From the NCBI GenBank assembly GCA_035478795.1, contig DATIJJ010000018.1, positions 1 to 19,821 on the forward strand: 19,821 bases of DNA, read 5' to 3'. The notes under the pieces were generated by a model. It was given only the letters and a program-made list of their open reading frames with translations, searched no databases and was not told the origin of the DNA. Below, piece by piece: positions 6,593 to 15,069 of the stretch. Both the position numbers and the translations under genes were made by a program. Position 1 is the first letter of the stretch. The number at the start of each line of letters is the position of its first letter. The DNA is from DATIJJ01 sp035478795. GTDB taxonomy: Bacteria > Pseudomonadota > Gammaproteobacteria > DSM-16500.

Positions 6593-7972
6593 TTAATGTG
6601 CTCTCTCGTGTGTTTTATCCAATTCATTCTCGGGAACAAGGCGGTTCGCAATTTTTTCCATTTGCATGGAACGCGAACCTTTGACCAGCACCGTGACATT
6701 TTCGGTGAGATACGGTAACAGGGCTTCGATGAGTGCTTCACGTTCGGTAAAATGCCAGGCATTTTTGCCGAATGCGCGGGTGGTTTCTTCCGACAAATTG
6801 CCGAATGTAAATAAATAATCAATACCGGCTGCACGGATTTTTTCACCGGAATTGTAATGCAAGGTTTTTTCATCCGGGCCTAATTCTTTCATGTCACCTA
6901 ACACGACAATTTTGGTACCTGCGCAGGCGGCGAGTGTATTGACCGCAGCTTGCAGCGAAAAAGGATTCGCATTGTAAGTGTCATCAATGACGGTGACCTG
7001 ATTGGGGAGCGGGTATTGACGCATGCGTCCTTTCGCCGGTTTGACCTGTTCGAGTCCGGTTTTGATTGCAGACAGTGAAATAGTGGCTGCGATTGCACAG
7101 GCGGTGGCTGCCAGTGCGTTGGCGGCATTATGGCGACCGGGTAACGGTAATTCGACGGTCATTTCACCTTTTGGCGTTTTGATGCAGAGCGATTTTTTTT
7201 GCGTATACGTTGTCGACATATCAGCAGGATGATCGAGCCCAAATGTCAAAAAAGCATGATCGCCAATCAATTCTTTCCAATAATTAAAATGCGCATCGTC
7301 GCGATTTAAAATCGCTGTGCCGTTTTTTGTGAGACCTGAAAAAATTTCACCTTTGGCTTTTGCAACGCCTGCGACATTTTTTAATCCGGCGAGATGTGCT
7401 TCGGCGGCATTATTAATCACAGCAATATCGGGTCTTGCCAATTTCGTCAGGTAATCAATTTCACCAAAATGATTCATGCCCATTTCAAGGACGAGGTAAC
7501 GGTGATTTTCATTTAACCGGGTGAGCATCAATGGCACGCCGATGTTGTTATTCAAGTTGCCTTCCGTTGCGAGCACCTGATCGGCCTGATCATCACATGC
7601 CGCACGCAAGATGGAAGCGATCATATTTTTTAAGGTGGTTTTGCCATTGCTGCCCGTCACTGCAATGCAGGGCAGGGTAAAACGATCACGCCAGTTTTTG
7701 GCAATGTCGCCGAGCGCCAGTATCGTATCTTTCACCACAAGTTGCGGCAGATCGCAATCGACGGGTTGGCTGACGAGAGCTGCAACCGCGCCTTTCTGGT
7801 GTGCCTCACGCACAAACTGATGCCCGTCAAATTGCTCACCGCGAATCGCTACAAAGAGGTTCCCGGGTGAGAGCGTGCGGGTGTCAATGCTGATACCTCT
7901 GAAATCAACGGGTTGGGTGGGTGCTACGGTATTTAACTGTCTGGCAATGTCAGAAAGGGTGGCCTGAATCAT
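6593..7972 (-). CDS. murF: UDP-MurNAc-tripeptide--D-Ala-D-Ala ligase MurF
   Basis: The product is 459 aa and adds D-Ala-D-Ala to UDP-MurNAc-tripeptide in the cytoplasm, completing the peptidoglycan pentapeptide. The N-terminal uridine-binding domain holds DFRGISIDTRTLSPGNLF. The ATPase domain has the P-loop AVTGSNGKTTLKNM, then LEMGMNHFGEI and NNAAEAHL. The C-terminal domain has DDTYNANPFSLQAAV and VVLGDMKELG. Length is normal. A TTG codon precedes the ATG directly (7975); with AGGGA upstream either could start, and I prefer the ATG. Its usual dcw neighbours (murE, mraY, murD) are absent; it is paired with icd and is divergent from pabB. Confidence 0.95.
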   Translation of the reverse strand: MIQATLSDIARQLNTVAPTQPVDFRGISIDTRTLSPGNLFVAIRGEQFDGHQFVREAHQKGAVAALVSQPVDCDLPQLVVKDTILALGDIAKNWRDRFTLPCIAVTGSNGKTTLKNMIASILRAACDDQADQVLATEGNLNNNIGVPLMLTRLNENHRYLVLEMGMNHFGEIDYLTKLARPDIAVINNAAEAHLAGLKNVAGVAKAKGEIFSGLTKNGTAILNRDDAHFNYWKELIGDHAFLTFGLDHPADMSTTYTQKKSLCIKTPKGEMTVELPLPGRHNAANALAATACAIAATISLSAIKTGLEQVKPAKGRMRQYPLPNQVTVIDDTYNANPFSLQAAVNTLAACAGTKIVVLGDMKELGPDEKTLHYNSGEKIRAAGIDYLFTFGNLSEETTRAFGKNAWHFTEREALIEALLPYLTENVTVLVKGSRSMQMEKIANRLVPENELDKTHERAH

Positions 7973-8084
7973 CAATCAAATTCCCTGGAAGTGTAGGATG
8001 CGGCATAATATCACACAAAAACGGGTAGGAAGAATGGTTATCTGTTATGCTACCGGCATTTTTAAAAAGAGTGTGCAAGCCGCC

Positions 8085-9464
8085 ATGATCGAAGAAATCC
8101 CCTTCAACGACCCGGAAAAAATCATCAGTCGATTTGCCGAACAAAACGGCGCGATTTTTCTGGATAGCGCAATGTTGACGCAGCATTCGGGGCGGTACAG
8201 TTTTATTGCGCTCGATCCGTTTTTGATATTAAGCAGTAAAAACGGGTTGATTACGCTCGGAGATGAAACATTTTTTGGAAATCCATTGGATGTTTTGCTC
8301 GAACAATTGTCGTTATTTCCACTCGAAAAAAAAGCAAATTTGCCGCCGTTTCAGGGTGGGGTGGCCGGATTTTTCAGTTATGACCTTGTGCGACATCTTG
8401 AAAAATTGCCGGAACCTGACATCGATGACATGCAATTTCCGGATATGATGCTGGGATTCTACGATCTTGTGATCGGGTTTGATCTTCATGAAAAGCGCGC
8501 GTGGATTTTTTCGAGCGGTTATCCGGAGAAGGATTTAATTAAACGGGAAAAGCGTGCGAGAGATCGACTGGCAGGGTTGCTGGATTTGATCGAAACCATT
8601 CCGGATTTGCCGCCGGTTTCCTCTTTTTCGTGCCTTGAAAAAAATATCCAAAGCAATTTTTCAAAAGACAGTTATCAGATGGCTGTTAAAAAAGTCATCG
8701 AACATATTCTGTCGGGCGATATTTTTGAAGCGAATATTTCGCAACGGTTTCGTGCCGAATTACCCGCCGATTTTTCAGCATTTGATTTGTATCGAAAATT
8801 GCGTGCGCTGAATCCGGCCCCTTTTTCGGCTTTTTTAAATTTTAGAGAGACTCAAATCGTGTCTGCATCGCCCGAGCGATTTTTACGACTGATCGACCGT
8901 TTCGTTGAAGCGCGTCCGATCAAGGGCACACGCCCACGAAGCCATTGCGAAAAAAAAGATGCCGAGCTTGCCAGTGAATTATTGGCGAGTGAAAAAGACA
9001 CATCCGAAAATGTGATGATTGTGGATTTGTTACGAAATGATTTATCGCGTGTGTGTCAGGATCATTCCGTGAGAGTGCCACAATTATGCGGATTGGAAAG
9101 TTATGCGACGGTGCATCATCTCGTGTCGGTGATTACGGGAGAATTGCAGGATGAACTTTCCGCAGTCGACTTGTTGCGCGCGACTTTTCCGGGTGGATCC
9201 ATCACGGGCGCGCCGAAAATTCGTTCCATGGAAATTATTCAGGCTATCGAAAAAACAGCACGTGGGCCGTATTGCGGCAGCATCGGTTATATCGGTTTTC
9301 ATGGCGATATGGATTTGTCGATCACCATACGTACCTTTGCGATTAAAAATCATATTGCCATTTTTCAGGCGGGCGGTGCGATTGTCCTGGATTCTGAACC
9401 CCTCGCAGAATACGAAGAAACCCTGACGAAAGCACGCGCGCTTTTTCGTGCACTGGTGGAATAA
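8085..9464 (+). CDS. pabB: Aminodeoxychorismate synthase component I
   Basis: From the ATG at 8085 the product is 459 aa, close to E. coli PabB (453). With PabA it turns chorismate and glutamine-derived ammonia into 4-amino-4-deoxychorismate for folate. The chorismate-binding domain runs from SKDSYQMAVKKVIEHILSGDIFEANISQ to the end. The PIKGT motif (Lys near 280) is the ADC-synthase signature; anthranilate synthase TrpE usually has PIAGT. ENVMIVDLLRNDLSRV, TFPGGSITGAPKIRSMEII and YCGSIGYIG complete the site. The frame is open to 7998 and ATGs at 7998 and 8034 are possible: a GGAAG lies before 7998, while 8085 has no clear Shine-Dalgarno but fits family length. TGTTATGCT at 8043-8051 resembles an extended -10, which would favour 8085. 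pabA follows after 2 bp. Confidence 0.92.
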   Translation: MIEEIPFNDPEKIISRFAEQNGAIFLDSAMLTQHSGRYSFIALDPFLILSSKNGLITLGDETFFGNPLDVLLEQLSLFPLEKKANLPPFQGGVAGFFSYDLVRHLEKLPEPDIDDMQFPDMMLGFYDLVIGFDLHEKRAWIFSSGYPEKDLIKREKRARDRLAGLLDLIETIPDLPPVSSFSCLEKNIQSNFSKDSYQMAVKKVIEHILSGDIFEANISQRFRAELPADFSAFDLYRKLRALNPAPFSAFLNFRETQIVSASPERFLRLIDRFVEARPIKGTRPRSHCEKKDAELASELLASEKDTSENVMIVDLLRNDLSRVCQDHSVRVPQLCGLESYATVHHLVSVITGELQDELSAVDLLRATFPGGSITGAPKIRSMEIIQAIEKTARGPYCGSIGYIGFHGDMDLSITIRTFAIKNHIAIFQAGGAIVLDSEPLAEYEETLTKARALFRALVE

Positions 9465-9466
9465 TC

Positions 9467-10039
9467 ATGATTTTACTGATTGATAATTACGATTCGTTTG
9501 TCTATAACCTTGCGCGTTATGTGAGTGAACTGGGATTTTTACCGCGTGTGGTGCGGCATGATGCAATTCAGTGTGGTGATATTGCAAAATGGAAACCCTC
9601 GCATATTATTATTTCGCCAGGTCCTGGTACACCTTCTGACGCGGGCATATCGCTCGATGTGATCAGACAGTTTGGACCAACGATTCCAATACTGGGTGTG
9701 TGTCTCGGTCATCAGGCGATGGGTCAGGCGTATGGCGGAAAAGTGGTGCGTGCAAAACATCCCATGCATGGCAAGGCTTCCTTGATTCAGCACGATGAAA
9801 AAAAATTATTTGCAGGGATTCCGAATCCACTTCGTGTCGCGCGTTATCATTCGTTGATTGTAAGTGATGCCGATTTTCCGGATGCATTGTGTGTGACAGC
9901 GCGTTGTGAAAGAGGGGAAATCATGGCGATTTCTCATCGTGACTATCCGGTGTATGGTGTGCAGTTTCATCCGGAGTCGGTTTTGACAACACACGGTCAT
10001 GCATTGCTGAAGAATTTTTTAATCACTCCTCGGGTTTGA
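9467..10039 (+). CDS. pabA: Aminodeoxychorismate/anthranilate synthase glutaminase
   Basis: The product is 190 aa, a class I glutamine amidotransferase that supplies ammonia to PabB. It starts MILLIDNYDSFVYNLARYV, has the oxyanion strand SPGPGTPSDAG, the nucleophile C79 in GVCLGHQ, and the His/Glu of the triad in QFHPESVL (H168, E170). PabA and TrpG are hard to tell apart. The pabB partner 2 bp upstream and the lack of trp genes favour PabA, though the protein may serve both enzymes. Translation is probably coupled to pabB (TAATCATG). The last 17 bp overlap the 3' end of parB, which converges on it. Confidence 0.93.
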   Translation: MILLIDNYDSFVYNLARYVSELGFLPRVVRHDAIQCGDIAKWKPSHIIISPGPGTPSDAGISLDVIRQFGPTIPILGVCLGHQAMGQAYGGKVVRAKHPMHGKASLIQHDEKKLFAGIPNPLRVARYHSLIVSDADFPDALCVTARCERGEIMAISHRDYPVYGVQFHPESVLTTHGHALLKNFLITPRV

Positions 10040-10823
10040 ATCCCAGCCGCTCAAAATGCCCTTCCAGTTCATCCACATTATTGAAACGAATGCGGATCGC
10101 GCCACCGCCCCGTTCTTCATATTCAATGTGGGTCTGATTGCCGAGATGATCCGTTAATGCCATTTCAAGGCGTTTCAGATTGGGATCACTGAAGCGATGA
10201 TTCGCTACGTCCGGTTGCGAGATTTTTTTTGCTTCCATCTCAATTTTTCGCACACTCCAGTTTTTCTGGATGGCTTCTTCAGCCAGTGCCGTTTGCTTTG
10301 AGGGTGGCAAACCCGCCAGAATTTTTCCATGGCCCTCGGATAACTGTCCTGATATGATCAATGCCTTCACCCGTTCATCCAGTTTTAACAAGCGCAGGGC
10401 GTTTGTCACCGTCGCACGGGATTTACCGATGGTCGCAGCCACTTCTTCGTGCAAGTAATGGAATTCATCAATCAGCCGCTGATAGGCCTGCGCTTCTTCG
10501 ATGGGGTTTAAATCCGACCGATTGATGTTTTCAATGATGGCAGCCTGTAGCGCCTGTTCATCGGTGTAGTGACTCACAAGACACGCAATGTCATGCAGTT
10601 CGGCGAGTTGTGCGGCACGCCAGCGACGTTCCCCCGCAATGATTTCATAGCGCCCGTCTGTACGGGGTCGGACCACAATCGGTTGCAGAAGACCACCGGT
10701 CGTTTTGATGGATTCAGCCAGTTCCTGTAACTGGGTGGTGTCAAACTGTTGGCGCGGCTGGTAAGCACCTCGAACCAGCTGGTCAAGAGACAGGTATTGC
10801 AGCACCGGTTTAAGTTTTGCCAT
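10023..10823 (-). CDS. parB: ParB-family chromosome partitioning protein
   Basis: The product is 266 aa. The ParB/Sulfiredoxin N-terminal domain shows YQPRQQFD, GLLQPIVVRP and the CTP-binding GERRWRAA (64-71), then ENINRSDLNPIEEA. A helix-turn-helix follows (about 125-147, HEEVAATIGKSRATVTNALRLL) for parS binding, and the C-terminal part ends with a basic-acidic dimerisation-like segment. ParB-CTP clamps slide from parS and load SMC. The N terminus starts directly at the ParB fold and lacks the GLGRGLxALL-type segment by which most chromosomal ParBs stimulate ParA. No parA lies in the window. AGGTGG precedes the ATG. It could be a ParB paralogue working without a local ParA. Confidence 0.9.
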   Translation of the reverse strand: MAKLKPVLQYLSLDQLVRGAYQPRQQFDTTQLQELAESIKTTGGLLQPIVVRPRTDGRYEIIAGERRWRAAQLAELHDIACLVSHYTDEQALQAAIIENINRSDLNPIEEAQAYQRLIDEFHYLHEEVAATIGKSRATVTNALRLLKLDERVKALIISGQLSEGHGKILAGLPPSKQTALAEEAIQKNWSVRKIEMEAKKISQPDVANHRFSDPNLKRLEMALTDHLGNQTHIEYEERGGGAIRIRFNNVDELEGHFERLGFKPEE

Positions 10824-10903
10824 AAGCCACCTGTTCGATCAATATTTGTTCCCTGGGGTTGCGATATAATGAAATTAAATCAGATCCATAAGGAGCCGCA
10901 ACG

Positions 10904-11902
10904 ATGTGGAAATTATGGTTCAACATGGCACTCTCTTCCCTGCTTTATTTCTGTTTTTCATCATGTGTGCATGCCTGGGACAAAGGCATTTATCTCACGC
11001 AGTACATGTTGGAAAAACCGGACAAGCTGAATTATTTTATTAAAGAGGCGAAGGAAACGGGCATTAACACGTTTGTCATCGACCATGATTATTACAGTTC
11101 GCATTTTGCCCCAAGTATTCAGAAAGTCAAGGCGGCAGGGATCAAATGTGTCGCGCGTATTGTGGTGTTTTCCAATGGTGGCAATGTTGAACAGATCAAA
11201 TCGAAGGAACATTGGGAAAAAATACTGAAACTCGCGAACGATGCGATTAAATCCGGCGTCGATGTGATTCAGCTGGATTACATTCGTTATTCGTCGAAAG
11301 AACCGGCCAATCCGCAGCATGCCAAAGATATTCATAAAATCATCACCTGGTTTCGGGAACGCATCAATGCAGAAAAAATTCCGATGGAAATCGATATTTT
11401 TGGCGAAGTGAGTTATTACCCGTCATTGCATATCGGTCAGGATCTCAAATTGTTTGCTGACAGTGTGGATGGGATGAACCCGATGGTGTATCCGTCGCAC
11501 TTCTGGCCCTATCAAAAATATTCGGCAGAACCTTACAAGACCGTCAATAATTCGTTGAATGCCCTGACGGGACAGTTCGATCATAAAACCCCGTTTAAAG
11601 TCCATGCGTTCATTGAAGCAGCCAATTTTCATTACCTGAAAAAAACATCCAATGCGCAAAAACAAAAATATTTATTACAGGAAATTCGTGCGGTGGAAGA
11701 TGCCAAAAATGTGTCCGGCTGGTATGTGTGGAGCGCGAATAATGTGTATGACAACCTCTTTATCGTGTTAAAAAATAACAAGACGCGCGCAGCAGATGGA
11801 CTGGACTCTGAAACGGTCAAAAAAGAAGCCGCCTCGAAAGATAACTCGAAAGACAAAAAATCCCCCGCGGGCTATCTGGAGCGCGTCCTCAATTACCTGT
11901 AG
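10904..11902 (+). CDS. Exported putative glycosyl hydrolase, DUF4015 family
   Basis: The product is 332 aa. Residues 1-24 form a signal peptide (MWKLWF, hydrophobic core, CVHA before W25). The rest matches the (beta/alpha)-barrel pattern of DUF4015, described as a putative glycosyl hydrolase family: GIYLTQYML, an INTFVIDHD strand, GIKCVARIVVF, GVDVIQLDYIRYSS, MEIDIFGEVSYY, IGQDLKLFADSVDGMNPMVYPSHF and SGWYVWSANNVYDN. The acidic residues in QLDYIRY and IDIFGE are candidate catalytic positions by analogy only; no substrate is known to me. The Lys/Ser-rich tail (about 290-320) looks like a flexible linker. AAGGAG lies eight bases before the ATG and a TATAAT at 10865 suggests its own promoter. 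A terminator follows the stop. Confidence 0.85.
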   Translation: MWKLWFNMALSSLLYFCFSSCVHAWDKGIYLTQYMLEKPDKLNYFIKEAKETGINTFVIDHDYYSSHFAPSIQKVKAAGIKCVARIVVFSNGGNVEQIKSKEHWEKILKLANDAIKSGVDVIQLDYIRYSSKEPANPQHAKDIHKIITWFRERINAEKIPMEIDIFGEVSYYPSLHIGQDLKLFADSVDGMNPMVYPSHFWPYQKYSAEPYKTVNNSLNALTGQFDHKTPFKVHAFIEAANFHYLKKTSNAQKQKYLLQEIRAVEDAKNVSGWYVWSANNVYDNLFIVLKNNKTRAADGLDSETVKKEAASKDNSKDKKSPAGYLERVLNYL

Positions 11903-11905
11903 AAT

Positions 11906-11936
11906 AACGCCCGGTCAACCCATCGGGCGTTTTTTT
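11906..11936 (+). terminator. Rho-independent terminator abutting the ribD start
   Basis: AACGCCCG (11906-11913) pairs with CGGGCGTT (11924-11931), with a 10-nt loop and a T-tract to 11936. It starts four bases after the DUF4015 stop and its last T touches the ribD ATG at 11937. Confidence 0.85.
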
Positions 11937-12989
11937 ATGGACTCAAAACCCTTTTTATTGAAAGCACTGGAACTCGCAAAAATCAGGCGTGGTTTTTGTG
12001 CGCCCAATCCATCGGTGGGTGCTGTCATCGTGAGTGAGACGGGTGATATTCTCGCAACCGGGTATCATCTGGCAGCAGGCCAGCCGCATGCGGAAGTCGA
12101 TGCCTTAAAAAAACTCAATGGAAAAGCGGAAGGTGCTACGATTTATATTACGCTCGAACCCTGTTGTCATTTCGGCAGAACGCCACCCTGTACGAATGCG
12201 ATTATGGATGCAGGCATTAAACACGTCGTGTATGGCATGGGTGATGCCAATCCGGTCGTGTCTGGAAAAAGCAAGGCGATTTTGGCTCAAAAAAATATTT
12301 CCTGTGAACAAATAGAACTTCCCGAAATCACCGAATTTTATCGCAGTTATCGTTATTGGCATCGGACAAAAATGCCTTATGTCACTGCTAAAATCGCGTT
12401 GAGTCTCGATGGAAAGAGTGCAGGAAAAAATGGCGAACCGATTCAGATCACAGGTCCCGTTGCAAAAAAAATAACGCATGCGTATCGTCACCATAGCGAT
12501 GCGATTTTAACCACCGCAAAAACGATTCGGTGTGATAATCCGCAATTGAATGCACGGGGTGAGGAAATCATTGCAAAACCCATCTATATTTTAGATCGTG
12601 AATTAACACTTTCACTGGATGCAACCATTTTTTCAACCGCAAAATCGGTCACATTATTTCATGGACCGCATGTCACTGCTGAAAAAAATATCCGTTGTAT
12701 TGAAGTGCCTGAAACAAACGGAAAACTGGATCTTTTGTCTGTCATGAAACACATCGGACAGGATGGTATACACGATCTCTGGATTGAAGCGGGGGGACTC
12801 TGTTTTTCAGAATGTGTGAAACAGGGGATTGCACAAACCCTGTTAATCTATGTGGCGCCTCGCTGGCTGGGACTCGGGCTCACTGCCTTTCCGACGGATT
12901 TTTCCCTCGATCTTTCGCATAGCACAGTCAACTGGCAGACGGCCGGGGATGACGCGATTTGCCGAATACAGAAGATCGATTCACATTGA
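11937..12989 (+). CDS. ribD: Bifunctional riboflavin deaminase/reductase RibD
   Basis: The product is 350 aa, near the family's usual 360. It performs the deaminase and reductase steps of riboflavin synthesis. The deaminase domain (about 1-145) has the zinc site HAEV (H51, E53) and PCCHFGRTPPC (C76, C85). The reductase domain starts at PYVTAKIALSLDGKSAGKNG and includes SDAILTTAKTIRCDNPQLNAR and WIEAGGLCF. The MDSKPFLLKALELAK start aligns with other RibDs, so the long upstream open frame (from 11796) is a shadow of the previous gene. The ATG directly follows a terminator T-tract and has no Shine-Dalgarno. No other rib gene and no FMN riboswitch is near. Confidence 0.94.
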   Translation: MDSKPFLLKALELAKIRRGFCAPNPSVGAVIVSETGDILATGYHLAAGQPHAEVDALKKLNGKAEGATIYITLEPCCHFGRTPPCTNAIMDAGIKHVVYGMGDANPVVSGKSKAILAQKNISCEQIELPEITEFYRSYRYWHRTKMPYVTAKIALSLDGKSAGKNGEPIQITGPVAKKITHAYRHHSDAILTTAKTIRCDNPQLNARGEEIIAKPIYILDRELTLSLDATIFSTAKSVTLFHGPHVTAEKNIRCIEVPETNGKLDLLSVMKHIGQDGIHDLWIEAGGLCFSECVKQGIAQTLLIYVAPRWLGLGLTAFPTDFSLDLSHSTVNWQTAGDDAICRIQKIDSH

Positions 12990-13008
12990 CAATGCCATTC
13001 GCTAGAAT
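12980..13008 (+). promoter_or_regulatory. Candidate promoter for yajQ-minCDE
   Basis: TTCACA (12980-12985) and TAGAAT (13003-13008) are 17 bp apart, overlapping the end of ribD. The predicted start near 13015 is about 23 bp before the yajQ ATG. Each box differs from the sigma-70 consensus by one base. Confidence 0.6.
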
Positions 13009-13037
13009 ACGGTCTCCTGATGATCCGGAGAACGAGT

Positions 13038-13520
13038 ATGCCATCCTTCGATGTGGTTTCCAAAATTGATAATCACGAAGTCACCAATGCAGTCGACCAG
13101 ACCAATCGCGAGATTGGTACGCGTTTCGATTTTAAAGGAACAGATGCACGGGTAGAACTGACTCAAAATACAATGACGCTGGTTGCACCCACGGATTTCC
13201 AGTTAAAACAGCTCGATGAAATTTTACGCAACAAGCTCGCCAAACGGCAGGTGGATGTTCGGTCACTGGATTATAAAGAGCCTGACATTAAATTAAACCA
13301 GGCACGCCAGGAAGTCCTCGTCAAACAGGGTATTGAAGCGGAGATGGCCAAAAAAATCGTGAAACGGATTAAAGAGGGTGGTTTCAAGGTGCAGGCAGCG
13401 ATTCAGGGGGATCAGGTGCGCGTCAGTGGAAAAAAACGCGACGATCTTCAAGCAGTGATTGCTTTTTTGCGTGAGGCTAAATTAGAGTTGCCTCTTCAGT
13501 TTGAGAATTTTAGGGATTGA
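13038..13520 (+). CDS. yajQ: YajQ family nucleotide-binding protein
   Basis: From the ATG at 13038 the product is 160 aa, the standard YajQ (UPF0234) length. The start MPSFDVVSKIDNHEVTNAVD, then REIGTRFDFKGTDARVEL, VQAAIQGDQVRVSGKKRDDLQ and LPLQFENFRD are all family hallmarks. The protein has two RRM-like folds and binds nucleotides or RNA; some homologues are reported to bind cyclic di-GMP. GGAG lies seven bases before the chosen ATG; the open frame to 13020 is too far upstream. minC starts one base after the stop. Linkage to minCDE is unusual and its meaning is unknown. Confidence 0.95.
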   Translation: MPSFDVVSKIDNHEVTNAVDQTNREIGTRFDFKGTDARVELTQNTMTLVAPTDFQLKQLDEILRNKLAKRQVDVRSLDYKEPDIKLNQARQEVLVKQGIEAEMAKKIVKRIKEGGFKVQAAIQGDQVRVSGKKRDDLQAVIAFLREAKLELPLQFENFRD

Positions 13521-13521
13521 T

Positions 13522-14223
13522 ATGAGTGCGACAAGCCTGGTAGTGAATCGTCATACGAGTTTTCAGTTTAAAACAAGTTTTGCACCTTGCACGATCATGC
13601 AAATTTCACGCTATGATCTGGAGGCTCTTCCGCGTGAAGTGATGGATATTGTGAGTCGCGCACCGAATTTTTTTCTGGGGGCGCCGATTGTGATTGATCT
13701 TGAAAAGGTCAGCACTGTGGAGGATATCGATTTTGCCCGATTAAAAAGTATTTTGATTGCGCAAAATCTGGTACCGATGGGGGTTCGCGGCGGGAGTGCT
13801 CGACAATTGGAAGCGGCTGCCAGTCACCATTTACCGACCCTCACCATCGGTAAATTGTCGGGGGATTCTTCCAAAAAGAAAGTGGAAAAATTATCCACCC
13901 GTCTTGTGACAACACCCATCCGTTCGGGCATGCAAGTGTATGCGAAAGACGCGGATCTCGTGGTCACTGCGATGGTCAGTGCGGGTGCGGAATTATTGTC
14001 AGATGGGCATATTCATGTGTATGGCCCGTTGCGCGGGCGTGCACTCGCCGGTGTGCAGGGAAATCGCAATGCCCGGATTTTTTGTCGAACGCTTGAAGCG
14101 GAACTGATTTCGATTGCAGGTTTTTATTTAACAAAAGAAGATATGCAGCCGATGCCGGAAAGTCATGGTATGATTCAGGTTTATCTCGATCATGACGAGG
14201 TACGAATTGAGACGATTTCTTAA
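13522..14223 (+). CDS. minC: Septum site-determining protein MinC
   Basis: The product is 233 aa, the FtsZ polymerisation inhibitor that MinD brings to the membrane near the poles. The N-terminal FtsZ-inhibiting domain (about 1-105) includes FLGAPIVIDLEKV and VPMGVRGGSA. A Lys/Ser linker (DSSKKKVEKLS) leads to the C-terminal beta-helix (about 133-233) with IRSGMQVYAKDADLVV, GHIHVYGPLRGRALAGVQGN and ARIFCRTLEAELISIAG. RSGMQ stands where RSGQQ is common. AGGGA in the end of yajQ provides the ribosome-binding site for the ATG at 13522. minD starts 21 bp later. Confidence 0.95.
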   Translation: MSATSLVVNRHTSFQFKTSFAPCTIMQISRYDLEALPREVMDIVSRAPNFFLGAPIVIDLEKVSTVEDIDFARLKSILIAQNLVPMGVRGGSARQLEAAASHHLPTLTIGKLSGDSSKKKVEKLSTRLVTTPIRSGMQVYAKDADLVVTAMVSAGAELLSDGHIHVYGPLRGRALAGVQGNRNARIFCRTLEAELISIAGFYLTKEDMQPMPESHGMIQVYLDHDEVRIETIS

Positions 14224-14244
14224 TCATCAGGAGAGGGACGCAAA

Positions 14245-15069
14245 GTGGCGCAAATAATCGTAGTGACATCAGGAAAAGGCGGTGTTGGCAAAACCACGAC
14301 CAGTGCATCGATTGCTGTCGGTCTGGCTGATCGCGGTTTTAAAACAGCGGTGATTGATTTTGATATCGGCTTGCGTAACCTGGATTTGATTATGGGTTGC
14401 GAACGCCGTGTCGTATATGATTTTGTCAACGTCATTCGGGGTGAGGCCAGTTTGAATCAGGCCCTCATTCGGGACAAGCATGTGTCTGAACTGTACATCC
14501 TGCCCGCATCCCAAACGCGTGACAAGGATGCGCTGACTGAGGAAGGGGTCGGGCAAGTGCTGGATGAATTACGCAAAACGTTTGATTATATCGTTTGTGA
14601 TTCGCCGGCGGGTATTGAGCGGGGTGCGCAACTGGCTATGTATTTTGCGGATCATGCGGTGGTCGTGACCAATCCGGAAGTGTCCTCGGTGCGCGATTCC
14701 GATCGCATGTTAGGGTTGTTATCCAGTAAAACCAAACGGGCGGAAGAAGGGCGGGAACCGATTACCGAGCATTTACTGTTGACCCGCTATTCGCCGGGGC
14801 GTGTGGCAAGAGGCGATATGTTAAGTATTGGTGATGTGAATGAAATTCTGGCGATTCCCTTGCTGGGTGTGATTCCGGAATCACCCGCTGTGTTACGCGC
14901 ATCGAATGCGGGCGACCCTGTGATTCTGGATCGGGAAAGTGATGCAGGGCAGGCGTATGCGGATGCGGTGTCACGCTTTTTGGGTCAGGATGTGCCGCAT
15001 CGTTTTATTGAAGAAAAATCGCACTGGTTGAAGCGCCTGTTCAGCTTTAAGGAGAAAGAATCCGTATGA
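14245..15069 (+). CDS. minD: Septum site-determining ATPase MinD
   Basis: The product is 274 aa and starts with GTG, supported by AGGAGAGGG seven bases upstream. The deviant Walker A is SGKGGVGKTT (9-18), with the signature Lys at 11. DFDIGLRNLDLIMGCERRVVYDFVNV and DSPAGIERGA carry the Walker A' and B regions. ATP-bound MinD dimerises, binds membrane, recruits MinC, and is released by MinE. The C-terminal amphipathic segment (HWLKRLFSFKEK) is the membrane-targeting helix. Length is normal (E. coli 270). The stop overlaps the minE ATG by 4 bp. Confidence 0.97.
   Translation: MAQIIVVTSGKGGVGKTTTSASIAVGLADRGFKTAVIDFDIGLRNLDLIMGCERRVVYDFVNVIRGEASLNQALIRDKHVSELYILPASQTRDKDALTEEGVGQVLDELRKTFDYIVCDSPAGIERGAQLAMYFADHAVVVTNPEVSSVRDSDRMLGLLSSKTKRAEEGREPITEHLLLTRYSPGRVARGDMLSIGDVNEILAIPLLGVIPESPAVLRASNAGDPVILDRESDAGQAYADAVSRFLGQDVPHRFIEEKSHWLKRLFSFKEKESV

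Noticed and set aside
6592..6873. N-terminal extension of icd
   Set aside because: The extension is out-of-frame murF sequence; the IDH fold starts at the ATG at 6591, one base after the murF stop.
9084..9353. Minus-strand 89-aa open frame inside pabB
   Set aside because: It lies over the most conserved part of pabB and has no recognisable features.
8085..9464. TrpE (anthranilate synthase) instead of PabB
   Set aside because: The PIKGT motif with Lys, the length near 459 aa and the lack of trp genes nearby favour aminodeoxychorismate synthase.
11796..11936. N-terminal extension of ribD
   Set aside because: It would cross the DUF4015 gene and the terminator; family alignment supports the start at 11937.
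11903..11936. FMN riboswitch upstream of ribD
   Set aside because: The leader is far too short and shows none of the conserved RFN element; it is only a terminator hairpin.
14269..14556. Minus-strand 95-aa open frame inside minD
   Set aside because: It is a shadow of the minD P-loop region without a ribosome-binding site or known pattern.
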